Assembly: GCA_021821225.1 (NCBI GenBank)
Contig: JAKACR010000010.1
Span: forward strand, 1-25,648
Length of the DNA stretch: 25,648 bases
Direction of reading: 5' to 3'
DNA from: Bacillota bacterium
GTDB taxonomy: Bacteria > Bacillota > Bacilli > Alicyclobacillales > SLC66
A program made the position numbers and the translations under genes. A model generated the notes under the pieces. That model saw only the letters and a list, made by a program, of their open reading frames with translations. It made no database searches and had not been told where the DNA came from. Shown piece after piece: positions 16,149 through 24,230 of this stretch. Within the stretch, counting starts at the first letter, position 1. Each line of letters begins with the position of its first letter.

Positions 16149-16190
16149 GAGGTTTTCATCAAAGTCTCCGAGAACTGGGATAAATACTTG
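16041..16190 (+). pseudogene. Fragment of an ECF-type RNA polymerase sigma factor (region 2)
   Basis: On the plus strand the codons read EDIRNLFSLYSESGFRYAVH, then ILNDVNDAGDALQEVFIKV and ENWDKY. This matches sigma-70 region 2 of ECF factors, including the DAxDALQEVFIKV core. There is no region 4, no start codon with a ribosome-binding site, and the frame soon ends. It faces the 5' end of the SGNH hydrolase gene and is read as a remnant. Confidence 0.55.
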
Positions 16191-16342
16191 TCGCCCTTGC
16201 CGCCTCTGTCGTGGCCTTGGTTTGGGTCAGCATGAAGCATGTCCCGCCCATCCATGTCACAGCGCGGGTCGTGCCTATCCGGTACCAGCCGCAAATCATG
16301 GCATTGGCGAATGAGAAGGTGAAACTGGGGCGGTCAAAATAG
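16187..16342 (+). pseudogene. Possible remnant of a membrane protein (anti-sigma-like position)
   Basis: In the next frame after the sigma fragment a stretch begins LVALAASVVALVWVSM, a plausible membrane helix, and runs about 50 codons to TAG at 16340-16342. A stop lies directly upstream in this frame. Anti-sigma factors with one membrane helix usually follow ECF sigma genes, so a deletion joining the two is a reasonable guess, but homology is not recognised. Confidence 0.3.
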
Positions 16343-16511
16343 CCCCCCCTGCCGGAGACCGCGGTATTCGATATCACAAAGCCTAGTCTGGAGCCGCGCC
16401 AAGCCACGCCTCCACGAGTACGGCAGCCTCGATTCATTATTCTCCCGAGGCGCGCAACTTATGAGTCATACCGATGCTGGAACCCCACGCCGTCACGGGA
16501 TCTTTTCCTGA

Positions 16512-16584
16512 AGCCACTTTCCGGACTCGAACCGGAGACCTGCTCATTACGAGTGAGCCGCTCTACCAACTGAGCTAAAGTGGC
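16512..16584 (-). tRNA. tRNA-Thr (CGT)
   Basis: Cloverleaf on the minus strand: acceptor GCCACTT pairs with AAGTGGC, D arm GCTCAGTTGGTAGAGC, anticodon loop CTCGTAA (anticodon CGT), T loop GGTTCGAGTCC. The 3' CCA is not encoded. Last of three tRNA genes in a row. Confidence 0.93.
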
Positions 16585-16595
16585 GTGTGGCTTGA

Positions 16596-16672
16596 TGGTA
16601 GCGGAGGAGGGACTCGAACCCCCGACACTGCGGGTATGAACCGCATGCTCTAACCGGCTGAGCTACTCCGCC
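16596..16672 (-). tRNA. tRNA-Met (CAT), elongator type
   Basis: Acceptor GGCGGAG pairs with CTCCGCT, anticodon loop TTCATAC, T loop GGTTCGAGTCC, CCA encoded. The overall sequence is close to the B. subtilis elongator tRNA-Met. Confidence 0.93.
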
Positions 16673-16676
16673 ATTC

Positions 16677-16769
16677 TGGCGGAGAGAGTGGGATTCGAAC
16701 CCACGAGACGGGTTTAAACCGCCTACACGATTTCCAATCGTGCTCCTTCGACCACTCGGACATCTCTCC
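16677..16769 (-). tRNA. tRNA-Ser (GGA)
   Basis: A 93-base class II tRNA with long variable arm, acceptor GGAGAGA, anticodon loop TTGGAAA, T loop GGTTCGAATCC, and encoded CCA after discriminator G. Confidence 0.94.
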
Positions 16770-16896
16770 AAAAGCACAGGAATTAATATAGCACGATCGT
16801 GTGCCGCACGCAACCGAAACCGCGGGCCGGCCGGAGAGATCGACCGCCTGCAGTGGACGTCCTGCTCCTGAGTCCTGCTGCGGCAGGTGCGCGCCG

Positions 16897-17547
16897 CTAA
16901 TGCAATGGTCGCTGCGCAATGTTGTACAGACGCAACGGATCTTCGACGTGAATGCGATGGTGGTCATGACGGACAATGCCGGACCGTTTCCAATTGCCGA
17001 GCAGCAGGGAAACCGACTGCCGACTGCCGCCGACAAATTTCGCGATCTCCTCAATTGACAGCTCATGCCTGGCCGTTACCGCGCCATTCGTCGCCGGAGG
17101 ACAGTCCGATATCTCCCGCAACAGATACTCGGCCAGTCTGCTCTCCAAGTTCTCAAACACGAGCGACTCAATACTGTGCAGCGCGTTGCGCAGCATTCCC
17201 CCCACAATCTTCATAAGTTGCAACGAAAATGTCGGATCGTTGCGCATGATCTCCTGAACCATTGCGGCGTCAACGACCTGCACTGCAGACGGCTTGACAG
17301 CTTCGATGTTGAGGCCGGCGTGACTGGTGAAAAAACTTCCCGGTTCCAACATCGACAGGCTGAATTCCCGGCCGCTCACGTGCGCGAAGAAGACTCGCAG
17401 GCAGCCCGAAGTGACAAAGAAGAAGAAGTTCTCATGGTCGTCCGCGCAACAGACCATTTGGTGTTTCCGGTAGTGACGCGTTTGGCTGTGCTCCATAAGC
17501 CGTGAGCGCTGATCTTCTCCCAGCCGCGGGCCGTGAGGCGGGTTCAT
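16897..17547 (-). CDS. cooA: CooA-like CRP/FNR-family regulator (probable CO-sensing heme protein)
   Basis: A 216-residue CRP/FNR protein: cyclic-nucleotide-fold sensor (about 25-115), long dimer helix (about 108-140) and C-terminal helix-turn-helix with SIEEIAKFVGGSRQSVSLLL. The segment LEPGSFFTSHAG aligns with the CooA heme-pocket segment around GDMFCMHSG of Rhodospirillum. His76 matches the CooA heme ligand His77; Thr74 stands where Cys75 is. Pro residues lie at positions 3-4, near the N-terminal Pro that is the other CooA ligand. The likeness to Carboxydothermus CooA also extends through the dimer helix. The ATG overlaps the cooC stop (ATGA), so the two are coupled. A CooA-type operator lies in front of cooS. 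Heme and CO binding are inferred from motif and neighbourhood. Confidence 0.78.
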   Translation of the reverse strand: MNPPHGPRLGEDQRSRLMEHSQTRHYRKHQMVCCADDHENFFFFVTSGCLRVFFAHVSGREFSLSMLEPGSFFTSHAGLNIEAVKPSAVQVVDAAMVQEIMRNDPTFSLQLMKIVGGMLRNALHSIESLVFENLESRLAEYLLREISDCPPATNGAVTARHELSIEEIAKFVGGSRQSVSLLLGNWKRSGIVRHDHHRIHVEDPLRLYNIAQRPLH

Positions 17548-18341
17548 CCGAGTCCCACCCCGACCAGTTCGCCCTTCAGCCTGGCGTGCAACTCCTGTAC
17601 ACCCGCCAGGAATTCCGTACTGAGCCTGGATAGGCTTGTGCCGTTCAAATCAGCGTCAACGACACTTGGATCGTACGGCAAGTAGCCCAGTATCGCCGCG
17701 AAGGACAGCATCTGCGCGACTTTGGCTCTCTGTTCACGATTCACCTTGTTGACCACGGCATACACGCGCCCGACACCGAGTTCATTGGCCATCCTGAATA
17801 CCTCGCGCGCGGTCTCCACACTGCGCTGGCCCGGTTCCACCACAACGAGGAACGCGTCGACCCCTTCGGCAGTCCCGCGGCCCAGGTGTTCGAGTCCGGC
17901 TTCCATGTCCACGATCACCGTTTCATGGCGCTGCAAGACGAGATGCCGCAGAAGGTGCTTCAACAGAGCATTTTCAGAACAGGTGCATCCCCCGCCCGCC
18001 CTTGTCAGTTTTCCCATTCTCATCAGGCGGATGTCACCGCGTTCGATCACATACTTGTCCGGGATGTCGGCAACCTCGGGATTGAGTGTAAACATTTGCC
18101 CGCCTATACCCGGCTCCGCGCCCGTCCGTTCCTTGAGCAGCTGCTTGTCCTCAGAGATCGCCGTAAGCGTTTGCAGCGCGTCATCGGAAAACCCCAGAGC
18201 CATTCCAAGATTCGCGTCCGGGTCTGCGTCAATGGCAAGGACCTTGCCCTCTCTGGCGAACAGTTCGCACAACAGTGCGGACAACGTCGTTTTGCCCACC
18301 CCACCTTTTCCCGAGACTGCAATCTTCAGCCCGTGCGCCAT
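17544..18341 (-). CDS. cooC: CooC, nickel-inserting ATPase for CO dehydrogenase maturation
   Basis: A 265-residue MinD/NifH-type ATPase. The deviant Walker A is GKGGVGKTT (residues 11-19), with IDADPDANLG following. Cys119 and Cys121 form the CxC motif (GGGCTCSEN) where CooC dimers bind Ni or Zn. VIVDMEAGLEHLGRGT is the switch II region of the CooC family. It works in the cytoplasm to load nickel into the C-cluster of CooS. It is divergent from cooS across a 277-base control region and coupled to the CooA-like gene. The ATG at 18341 is the only start upstream of the P-loop, with GAGAGGG at a long 12-base spacing. Confidence 0.93.
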   Translation of the reverse strand: MAHGLKIAVSGKGGVGKTTLSALLCELFAREGKVLAIDADPDANLGMALGFSDDALQTLTAISEDKQLLKERTGAEPGIGGQMFTLNPEVADIPDKYVIERGDIRLMRMGKLTRAGGGCTCSENALLKHLLRHLVLQRHETVIVDMEAGLEHLGRGTAEGVDAFLVVVEPGQRSVETAREVFRMANELGVGRVYAVVNKVNREQRAKVAQMLSFAAILGYLPYDPSVVDADLNGTSLSRLSTEFLAGVQELHARLKGELVGVGLG

Positions 18342-18430
18342 CGCTGACCAACACCCTCTCGTGCGTGAGCCGCGGCGCCCGGTGTGATCCGATGTCCGGG
18401 TTGTGGTGCCGATTCGCCGACTCAGCAGAA

Positions 18431-18436
18431 TTTATA
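18431..18436 (-). promoter_or_regulatory. Possible -10 box of the cooC-cooA unit
   Basis: TATAAA on the minus strand, about 90 bases upstream of the cooC start. No good -35 box at 17-18 bases. Weak support. Confidence 0.3.
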
Positions 18437-18545
18437 CGATGAATACAATACTACTAGTTGTGCACAGTCCGCTAGTCCATATTTCTGTTCATGCCAACAG
18501 CGGACTTGATTGCGCCCGGAGAAAACGGGACAGACCCCGCATTTT

Positions 18546-18588
18546 TGTCGGCTAGCTGACAGCTTTTCGCTCTACAGTCTGCTACCCT
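18546..18588 (+). promoter_or_regulatory. CooA-type operator and class II promoter of cooS
   Basis: TGTCGGCTAGCTGACA (18546-18561) is, on the minus strand, TGTCA-N6-CGACA, the operator pattern known for Rhodospirillum CooA. A candidate -10 (TACCCT, 18583-18588) would put the transcription start near 18595 and the centre of the site near -41.5, the class II activation position of the CRP family. No good -35 box exists, as expected of an activator-dependent promoter. The start is inferred. Confidence 0.6.
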
Positions 18589-18618
18589 TGGGCGAGATAA
18601 ATCGGGGAGGGAATCGCG

Positions 18619-20571
18619 ATGGCCCAGATGCGAACCGCCGAAGAGCGCAGCGCGGACACGGGTGTGCAATTGATGTTGCACAAGGCGGACCAGGAAGGAA
18701 TCGAGACCGCATTCGACCGTGCCGACTTGATGGAACCACGTTGCAAATTTGGATTGTCCGGCGTCTGTTGCCGGCACTGTCTTGAAGGCCCCTGCCGGAT
18801 CTCGTTCAACGCCGAAAAAGGGCCCCAGCGCGGTGTTTGTGGGGCGACTGCCGATCAAATCGTCGCACGAAATCTCCTCCTGTTGATCACGGAGGGCACC
18901 ACACCACACGTGGAACACGCTCGCGAGGTCGCCGTCACGCTGCTCGAGGCAGCGCAGGGCAAGGCTCCGTTCGCGATCCAGGACCCCGCCAAGCTCGAAC
19001 GCGTCGCAAGTGGCCTGGGGCTGACCGTAGACGGCAAGGATGTCGCGCGACTGGGGGAGGAAGTCGCCCTAAAAGCGCTGGAAGACTTTCAACGCCAATA
19101 CGGCGTCCTGAATTGGTTGAAGCTCAAGGGAAGCAAGCAGGCCATCGAACGCTGGGAAGCAAATGACCTGCTGCCGGCGAATGCGCATCTTGAGGTGGCA
19201 AAGGCCATCAATCGCCAGGCGATGGGCGTCGACGCGGATCCTGTCAATCTGCTCAAAGGGATTATGACGATGGGCTTGGTGGAAGGCTACAGTGGATTGC
19301 ATATGGCCACCGACCTCCAGGATATACTCCTTGGCACTCCCGATTTGGTAAAGGCAGAGTATCGCTTGGGCGTTATCAAAGAGGACTATGTGAATATTGC
19401 CGTACACGGCCACATCCCGATGATGGCGGACAAAGTCGTCGAATGGGCCGAAAAGTTGGCGCCGGAAGCCGAGCGTTTGGGCGCCAAAGGAATCAATATT
19501 GTGGGCATCTGCTGTACGGCAAATGAACTCCTGATGCGGCGGGGCATCTCCGTTGCGACAAACTATGCGAGCCAAGAGCTGGCTATCGTGACCGGCGCGC
19601 TCGAAGCGGTGATTGTCGATGTCCAGTGCATCATGCCAGGTCTGCAGCGGGTGGCGGAGTGCTATCACACCGCGCTCATAACGACCATCCCATACGCCAA
19701 GATAGAAGGCGCGACGCATATCGAGTTTACGCCGGAAACAGCCGACGAGTTTGGCAAAGAGGTTGTTCGTACCGCCATCAGCCGATTCAAATTGAGAGAT
19801 CGCGCGAAAGTCCAGATCCCGAACGAACGGATCGAGGCCTATGCGGGGTTTTCGGTGGAACAGTTGAGCGGCCTGTTTCAGAAGATCAACGCGGACCAAC
19901 CCCTGCAACCCCTGATCGACGCCGTCGTGCGCGGCGACATCCTGGGTATTGTTGCTATCGTGGGCTGCACAACGCCGCGGCTGAAGCAGGACTGGTACAA
20001 CGTAGAGGTCGCCAAACGGTTGCTGAAAAACAAGGTGCTTATCGTCGGATCGGGGTGCTCGGCGCACTCGTTGGCGAAATTTGGTCTCATGAACCCCGGA
20101 GGCCGCGAATACTGCCACCCTGACCTGAAAAAGGTCCTCGAGACCGTGGGTCAAGCGAATGGCCTTGAATCCCTGCCGCCGGCGCTGCATATGGGCAGTT
20201 GTGTGGACAACTCGCGAATCGACGATCTGTTGGTGGCCGTCGCCGAGCAACTCCATGTGGGGATCCATGAGTTGCCGGTCGTCGGTTCTGTGCCAGAGAC
20301 GCACAGTCCCAAGGCTCTTTCGATTGGAACGTTCTTCCTTATGGAAGGTGTCGATGTCCATATCGGAGTGCCCGCGCCGATCGAAGGTTCATCGGTCGTC
20401 TCTCACGCGCTCTATGGCAATAAGGGTGAATTCCCGGTCACCATGGACGGACTGTTCGGCGGGAAGCTCATCTATGAACCTGATCCGGACAAGGCGGCGG
20501 AGAAGATGATTGAGCGGATCGTGCAAAAGCGGGCCGCTTTGGGATTGAGCGTGCCGGAGACGGTGTTCTGA
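18619..20571 (+). CDS. cooS: CooS, anaerobic Ni-Fe carbon monoxide dehydrogenase catalytic subunit
   Basis: A full-length 650-residue CODH that oxidises CO to CO2 with ferredoxin-type acceptors. N-terminal cysteines of the D and B clusters are at 42, 50, 51, 54, 59 and 74. C-cluster ligands are visible: His265 (VHGHIP), Cys299 (GICCT), Cys337 (VDVQC), Cys450 (IVGC), Cys480 (GSGC) and Cys528 (MGSC). The acid-base Lys is in HSPKALSIG (565). So the active site is complete. ATG at 18619 has GGGGAGGG seven bases upstream. No cooF ferredoxin, energy-converting hydrogenase or acetyl-CoA synthase gene is adjacent, so the electron acceptor is unknown. Cys-x-x-Cys content and length fit the monofunctional type. 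A divergent cooC-cooA pair completes the module. Confidence 0.97.
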   Translation: MAQMRTAEERSADTGVQLMLHKADQEGIETAFDRADLMEPRCKFGLSGVCCRHCLEGPCRISFNAEKGPQRGVCGATADQIVARNLLLLITEGTTPHVEHAREVAVTLLEAAQGKAPFAIQDPAKLERVASGLGLTVDGKDVARLGEEVALKALEDFQRQYGVLNWLKLKGSKQAIERWEANDLLPANAHLEVAKAINRQAMGVDADPVNLLKGIMTMGLVEGYSGLHMATDLQDILLGTPDLVKAEYRLGVIKEDYVNIAVHGHIPMMADKVVEWAEKLAPEAERLGAKGINIVGICCTANELLMRRGISVATNYASQELAIVTGALEAVIVDVQCIMPGLQRVAECYHTALITTIPYAKIEGATHIEFTPETADEFGKEVVRTAISRFKLRDRAKVQIPNERIEAYAGFSVEQLSGLFQKINADQPLQPLIDAVVRGDILGIVAIVGCTTPRLKQDWYNVEVAKRLLKNKVLIVGSGCSAHSLAKFGLMNPGGREYCHPDLKKVLETVGQANGLESLPPALHMGSCVDNSRIDDLLVAVAEQLHVGIHELPVVGSVPETHSPKALSIGTFFLMEGVDVHIGVPAPIEGSSVVSHALYGNKGEFPVTMDGLFGGKLIYEPDPDKAAEKMIERIVQKRAALGLSVPETVF

Positions 20572-20607
20572 GGTTGCGGTTTCGGATACGTGGACGCCTG
20601 TCGCAAT

Positions 20608-20666
20608 GACCTGACCCGGACACAATCCCGCGTGTTCGGGTCAGGTCTGCATCAGTGCACGTTTTT
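20608..20666 (+). terminator. Long hairpin after cooS, probable terminator
   Basis: GACCTGACCCGGACAC (20608-20623) pairs with GTGTTCGGGTCAGGTC (20632-20647): 16 bp with one G-T pair and an 8-base loop. TTTTT follows only at 20661-20665, after a small TGCA-TCAG-TGCA hairpin. It separates cooS from the permease gene. Confidence 0.55.
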
Positions 20667-20743
20667 GCGGTAAAATCGGCAGTGGCGTCTCGCCGTTTGA
20701 CCGATCGGCGAAGTGCGTGAACACGCAACAGGGGAGGACGTGT

Positions 20744-22189
20744 TTGGCGACGGAAACAGGGCGAAACCCCCGCACGCTGCGCAGGACATTCTCCTTAATT
20801 GACCTTGGCAGCCTGTCATTGTCAAGCGTTGGCCCTGCGTTTAGCGTCTCCGCGGCCGCAGGCGTGATGATCGGCTACAGTGGAGTGTACAGTCTGGCGG
20901 CGATATTTCTGATATCCGTCCCGTTTATTACTTCGGCGTTTATTTTTCGCGTGTTAAATCAGCATTTCCCTCAATCCGGAGCTTCATATCATTGGTCCGC
21001 GCGAGTGATTGGCGTCAAGGCCTCGCGCTTCCAAGGCTGGGTTATTATTCTCGCGTATTTCGCGTCGCTCCCGCCCATTGTCGTCCCTGCGGCCCAATAC
21101 ACGATCGCCCTGGTGCACCCCGCCTGGCAGGCGGATCTATGGGCGAAAATCCTGATGAGCACCTTTTGGCTGCTGTTTGCCTTGCTTCTTTTGCTGTCCG
21201 GTACGCGCCCGACGGCACGTATTACACAACTGTTTTTGGCGGTCGAACTGATCTTCTTGCTGGGTTTTTCTGTGCTTGGCTTCGCCATGCTCCCCCATGC
21301 GCACTTCCCGAATTGGCATGGAAAACCCCCTGTTGCGGGAATTCTGCTCACCATGGTCGTCGCGACCACGATTCTTGATGGTTGGGAAATCGACAGCTAC
21401 GCATCGGAAGAGTCGGAACAACCGAAGCGAGATCCAGGATTGGGCGGAATCATTGGCGCGCTCATCGCGCTATTCATCTATGCGGTGCTCTTCCCGTTGA
21501 TTCTCGGCGAAACTCCGGCCGCGTCCCTGGCGAATTCACCCGATCCCATGGTGGCGTGGACAAATCACATTGCACCCTTTTTGCCGTCTGCCATACGCGA
21601 ATCGATTCTGATTCCGATTCTCGCATCGACTGCCGGCTCTCTTTGGTTGACAGGGTACATATTGATTCGCGCGCTTTTCTCCATGGGCCGCGACCGGTTG
21701 GTTTTCCCAGTGTTTGCAACATTGAATCGCCGTGGATCACCTTCAGTGGCCACAGTAATCGTGTTCGTCGCCGTGTGGCTGATCACCATGTTGCAGTTAT
21801 TCGTCCGTTCCTTGGATACCTTTTTTTCCATTATTCTGTCCACTGCGGGTTTTTTCCTGACGCTTGAGTTCATGCTCGACAGTTTCACGGCAGCCATTTT
21901 TTTGTGGAAACGACACCGCAACGGCCATTACGGAGACCTCTCTTGGCACTCTCATCGCATCATGGCCATCGGCGCTGTCTTTACGACCGTCTACCTGTCC
22001 GCCGTCCTGGCCGCGTTTCTCATGCTCAGCCCGAAACTCATTTCGCCTTGGGCCGACGGTGCGGTGCTGGGCCTGGTTGCCGCGGGTGTCGTCTTCACTC
22101 TTTATCCACGCAAACTGTCCCACCGGGTTCACATTGTCCACGTGGACGAAGAATGCGTGGGAGAATCCGCGCCCATGTCGTCAACGTGA
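20744..22189 (+). CDS. APC-superfamily amino acid permease
   Basis: A 481-residue integral membrane protein with about 12 hydrophobic segments. The N-terminus (LGSLSLSSVGPAFSVSAAAG) and FPQSGASYHWSARVIG are typical of TM1 and TM2-3 of APC amino acid/polyamine transporters. GWEIDSYASEES corresponds to the conserved region after TM6, and SMGRDRLVFPVFATLNRRGSPSVA to the loop before TM9. The cytoplasmic C-terminal tail is hydrophilic. TTG at 20744 is chosen because GGGGAGG lies six bases upstream; an upstream GTG at 20717 precedes that site. Substrate unknown. It stands alone between cooS and a convergent small gene, so no link to CO metabolism is shown. Confidence 0.85.
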   Translation: MATETGRNPRTLRRTFSLIDLGSLSLSSVGPAFSVSAAAGVMIGYSGVYSLAAIFLISVPFITSAFIFRVLNQHFPQSGASYHWSARVIGVKASRFQGWVIILAYFASLPPIVVPAAQYTIALVHPAWQADLWAKILMSTFWLLFALLLLLSGTRPTARITQLFLAVELIFLLGFSVLGFAMLPHAHFPNWHGKPPVAGILLTMVVATTILDGWEIDSYASEESEQPKRDPGLGGIIGALIALFIYAVLFPLILGETPAASLANSPDPMVAWTNHIAPFLPSAIRESILIPILASTAGSLWLTGYILIRALFSMGRDRLVFPVFATLNRRGSPSVATVIVFVAVWLITMLQLFVRSLDTFFSIILSTAGFFLTLEFMLDSFTAAIFLWKRHRNGHYGDLSWHSHRIMAIGAVFTTVYLSAVLAAFLMLSPKLISPWADGAVLGLVAAGVVFTLYPRKLSHRVHIVHVDEECVGESAPMSST

Positions 22190-22307
22190 AAGCAGACGGT
22201 GCAACGCCGTCGCGAGCCACTGTCTCCACTTGGAAACAGACCGTCCACCGTATCGTGCGCGGCGCCCGACAGACCTGATCGGCGCAAGTTCCCGCCGGCC
22301 GCCGGCG

Positions 22308-22727
22308 TCATTTCGACGCTTCGGGCGGCGGGAGTTTCGCCAACTGGGTCTTGTAGGCGCGCAACACGCCAAGCGCATCGTGAAACCAAGGCCCACCATA
22401 GGCCACAATGAGACCTGCGGAGAGATAATCCAGACCGCTCGCCGCCCATTCTGGCAGGGTCCCCGTCCAGACCGGCGTCAACCGCAGCATCTGCAACGGG
22501 TGCACCTGGGCAAGCGCGGCGAGCACCGCGCCGTTTGTCCCCGCCAGCATGTTGATATTGACCCGCCGCAAGGCCTCTTCGTACACTTCATCCCACTTGC
22601 TGTCGTTTGGCTTCGCCTTGGCCTCCAGGTGCAGGAAAACCAGCCTCTTCTTCATCTGCTGCGTTATGGCCTGGGCTCCCGTCGACAACGCCGCCATCAC
22701 CGCGACGAATTGCATCAATTCGTCCAA
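22308..22727 (-). CDS. Protein of unknown function, 139 residues
   Basis: I do not recognise the family. The protein has a moderately hydrophobic N-terminus (DELMQFVAVMAALSTGAQAI), a charged middle (LEAKAKPNDSKWDEVYEEAL) and a second apolar region (LDYLSAGLIVAYGGPWFHDAL). It may be loosely membrane-associated. TTG at 22727 has GGGGGG about seven bases upstream. It lies 64 bases downstream of the trpE-like gene on the same strand and could be co-transcribed with it. It converges on the permease gene. Confidence 0.6.
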   Translation of the reverse strand: MDELMQFVAVMAALSTGAQAITQQMKKRLVFLHLEAKAKPNDSKWDEVYEEALRRVNINMLAGTNGAVLAALAQVHPLQMLRLTPVWTGTLPEWAASGLDYLSAGLIVAYGGPWFHDALGVLRAYKTQLAKLPPPEASK

Positions 22728-22790
22728 CGCCGTCCCCCCTCACCGCGCTCCTACTGCAGAGGGTACGCGGCGACGGTTGTCCGCTAGAAC

Positions 22791-24230
22791 CTATAAAATC
22801 GTGGCGCGCAGCGCGCCGAGTTTATGATTGCATTCCATCCATTCCTGCTCGGGGACCGAATCGGCCACGACGCCCGCCGCCGCCTGCAGGTACGCGGTAT
22901 CCCCCTGACAGACCACCGTGCGGATGACAATCGCGGTGTTGACGTTGCCGAAACAGTCCATCATCCCGATCACGCCGCCGTACGGACCGCGATGGAAGTC
23001 CTCCATCTCGTCAATAATCTCCATGGCGCGCACCTTCGGCGCCCCGGTGAGCGTTCCGGCCGGAAATGTCGCCAGAAACACCTCAAACGGGCTCACACCG
23101 GGGCGGACGCGCGCCGTGACGAGCGAAACGAGGTGAAAGACATGCGAGTACTCCTCCACCTTGAGGAGTTCCTTGACCTCCACCGTACCCGGCACCGCAA
23201 TTCTCCCAAGGTCGTTGCGGCACAGGTCCACCAGCATGACATGTTCGGCGCGCTCCTTCTCATCACCCACCAACTGTTCAATCAATCGCGCGTTTTCTTC
23301 GGGCGTCGCTCCCTTGCCTTTTGACGTTCCGGCAATCGGCTTCATCTGGGCAACCCCGTCGTCCACCCGGACCTGCACCTCCGGACTGGCGCCAAACAGC
23401 AGGTAACCGCCGTAGCGCGCGTAAAACATGTACGGCGACGGGTTCATCACGCGGAGCCTGCCATAGATCTGCAACGTGTCAAAATGGCCCTTGATCCTCA
23501 TGCGTTTGGCCACCTGACACTGAAATATATCCCCCGCGAGAATGTACTCCTTCACGCGCTTGACCCGTTCGACATACCGGTCAAACTCGACGTCTTCTGC
23601 GACCTCGAGCAGCGCAGGATCGTATCCCGCGAATACGGGGGGGGCGTGCGACTCCCCCAGCAGCCGCAAAACCGTGTCCCATCCCACCGCACCGTCAACG
23701 CCGGGAAGGTCGTGCAGGTACACGGTCACCTCTTCGGGCGTGGCGTGGACAACAATCCGGTGAATCTGCAAGTGCACATCGTCAATCTCGCGGTCGTCCG
23801 CCGTCGTTTCCGGAATCGCTTCAAAGTACCGAATGGCATCATAACCAAAAAAGCCGAGATAGCCAAACGCGTACGGTGCAAGTCCTTCCTGCACCGCAAA
23901 CTGGCCCATCACCGCATCGAGAAGTGCAGGCAGATCGCCCCGGATTTCCGTTTCACGCGGAGATTGGATGTGCCGCTCCAGTCCGTACAGGCCGTCGACG
24001 TGCAGCAGATTGCCCTTTGCCCGCACCGAAACCACAGGGAAGAGTCCGACGATCGATGAAGCGACGGCGCGCGACGCGCTGCTCGAAGAATCCAGCAGGA
24101 ATCCGTTCTCCTCGCCAAACTCGCGCACAAACCGAACGAAGAAGGAAAACGCGTCCACGTTCTCGGGCTTGATTCTGTGTATGGTCGTTTCCACCGCGAT
24201 GCGTTCCTGCGTCTTGCCCGACCCCATCAT
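22791..24230 (-). CDS. trpE: Anthranilate synthase component I (chorismate-binding; PabB alternative)
   Basis: A 479-residue chorismate-utilising enzyme. The N-terminal domain has GFLLDSS, in the place of the LLES-type tryptophan-binding segment. The C-terminal chorismate domain shows MKPIAGTSKGKGA, VDLCRNDLGRI, FPAGTLTGAPK, GPYGGVIG and the final AGVVADSVPEQEW. PIAGT with Ala points to anthranilate synthase, because E. coli PabB has Lys there (PIKGT); some PabB proteins lack that Lys, so aminodeoxychorismate synthase stays possible. It turns chorismate and ammonia into anthranilate with TrpG. ATG at 24230 overlaps the trpG stop by four bases. No other trp genes and no pabC follow. Confidence 0.85.
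   Translation of the reverse strand: MMGSGKTQERIAVETTIHRIKPENVDAFSFFVRFVREFGEENGFLLDSSSSASRAVASSIVGLFPVVSVRAKGNLLHVDGLYGLERHIQSPRETEIRGDLPALLDAVMGQFAVQEGLAPYAFGYLGFFGYDAIRYFEAIPETTADDREIDDVHLQIHRIVVHATPEEVTVYLHDLPGVDGAVGWDTVLRLLGESHAPPVFAGYDPALLEVAEDVEFDRYVERVKRVKEYILAGDIFQCQVAKRMRIKGHFDTLQIYGRLRVMNPSPYMFYARYGGYLLFGASPEVQVRVDDGVAQMKPIAGTSKGKGATPEENARLIEQLVGDEKERAEHVMLVDLCRNDLGRIAVPGTVEVKELLKVEEYSHVFHLVSLVTARVRPGVSPFEVFLATFPAGTLTGAPKVRAMEIIDEMEDFHRGPYGGVIGMMDCFGNVNTAIVIRTVVCQGDTAYLQAAAGVVADSVPEQEWMECNHKLGALRATIL

Noticed and set aside
15624..16235. Plus-strand 203-codon frame as an intact gene
   Set aside because: Only its last 60 codons resemble a protein (sigma region 2). The rest is antisense to the SGNH hydrolase, whose catalytic motifs are intact.
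16159..16437. Minus-strand frame of 92 codons downstream of the tRNA-Thr gene
   Set aside because: No ribosome-binding site and no recognisable motif. It is antisense to the sigma/membrane remnant, which fits better.
18466..18506. 8-bp inverted repeat AGTCCGCT/AGCGGACT as a second regulator site
   Set aside because: The arms are 25 bases apart and do not match the CRP/FNR half-site pattern. The better site is at 18546-18561.
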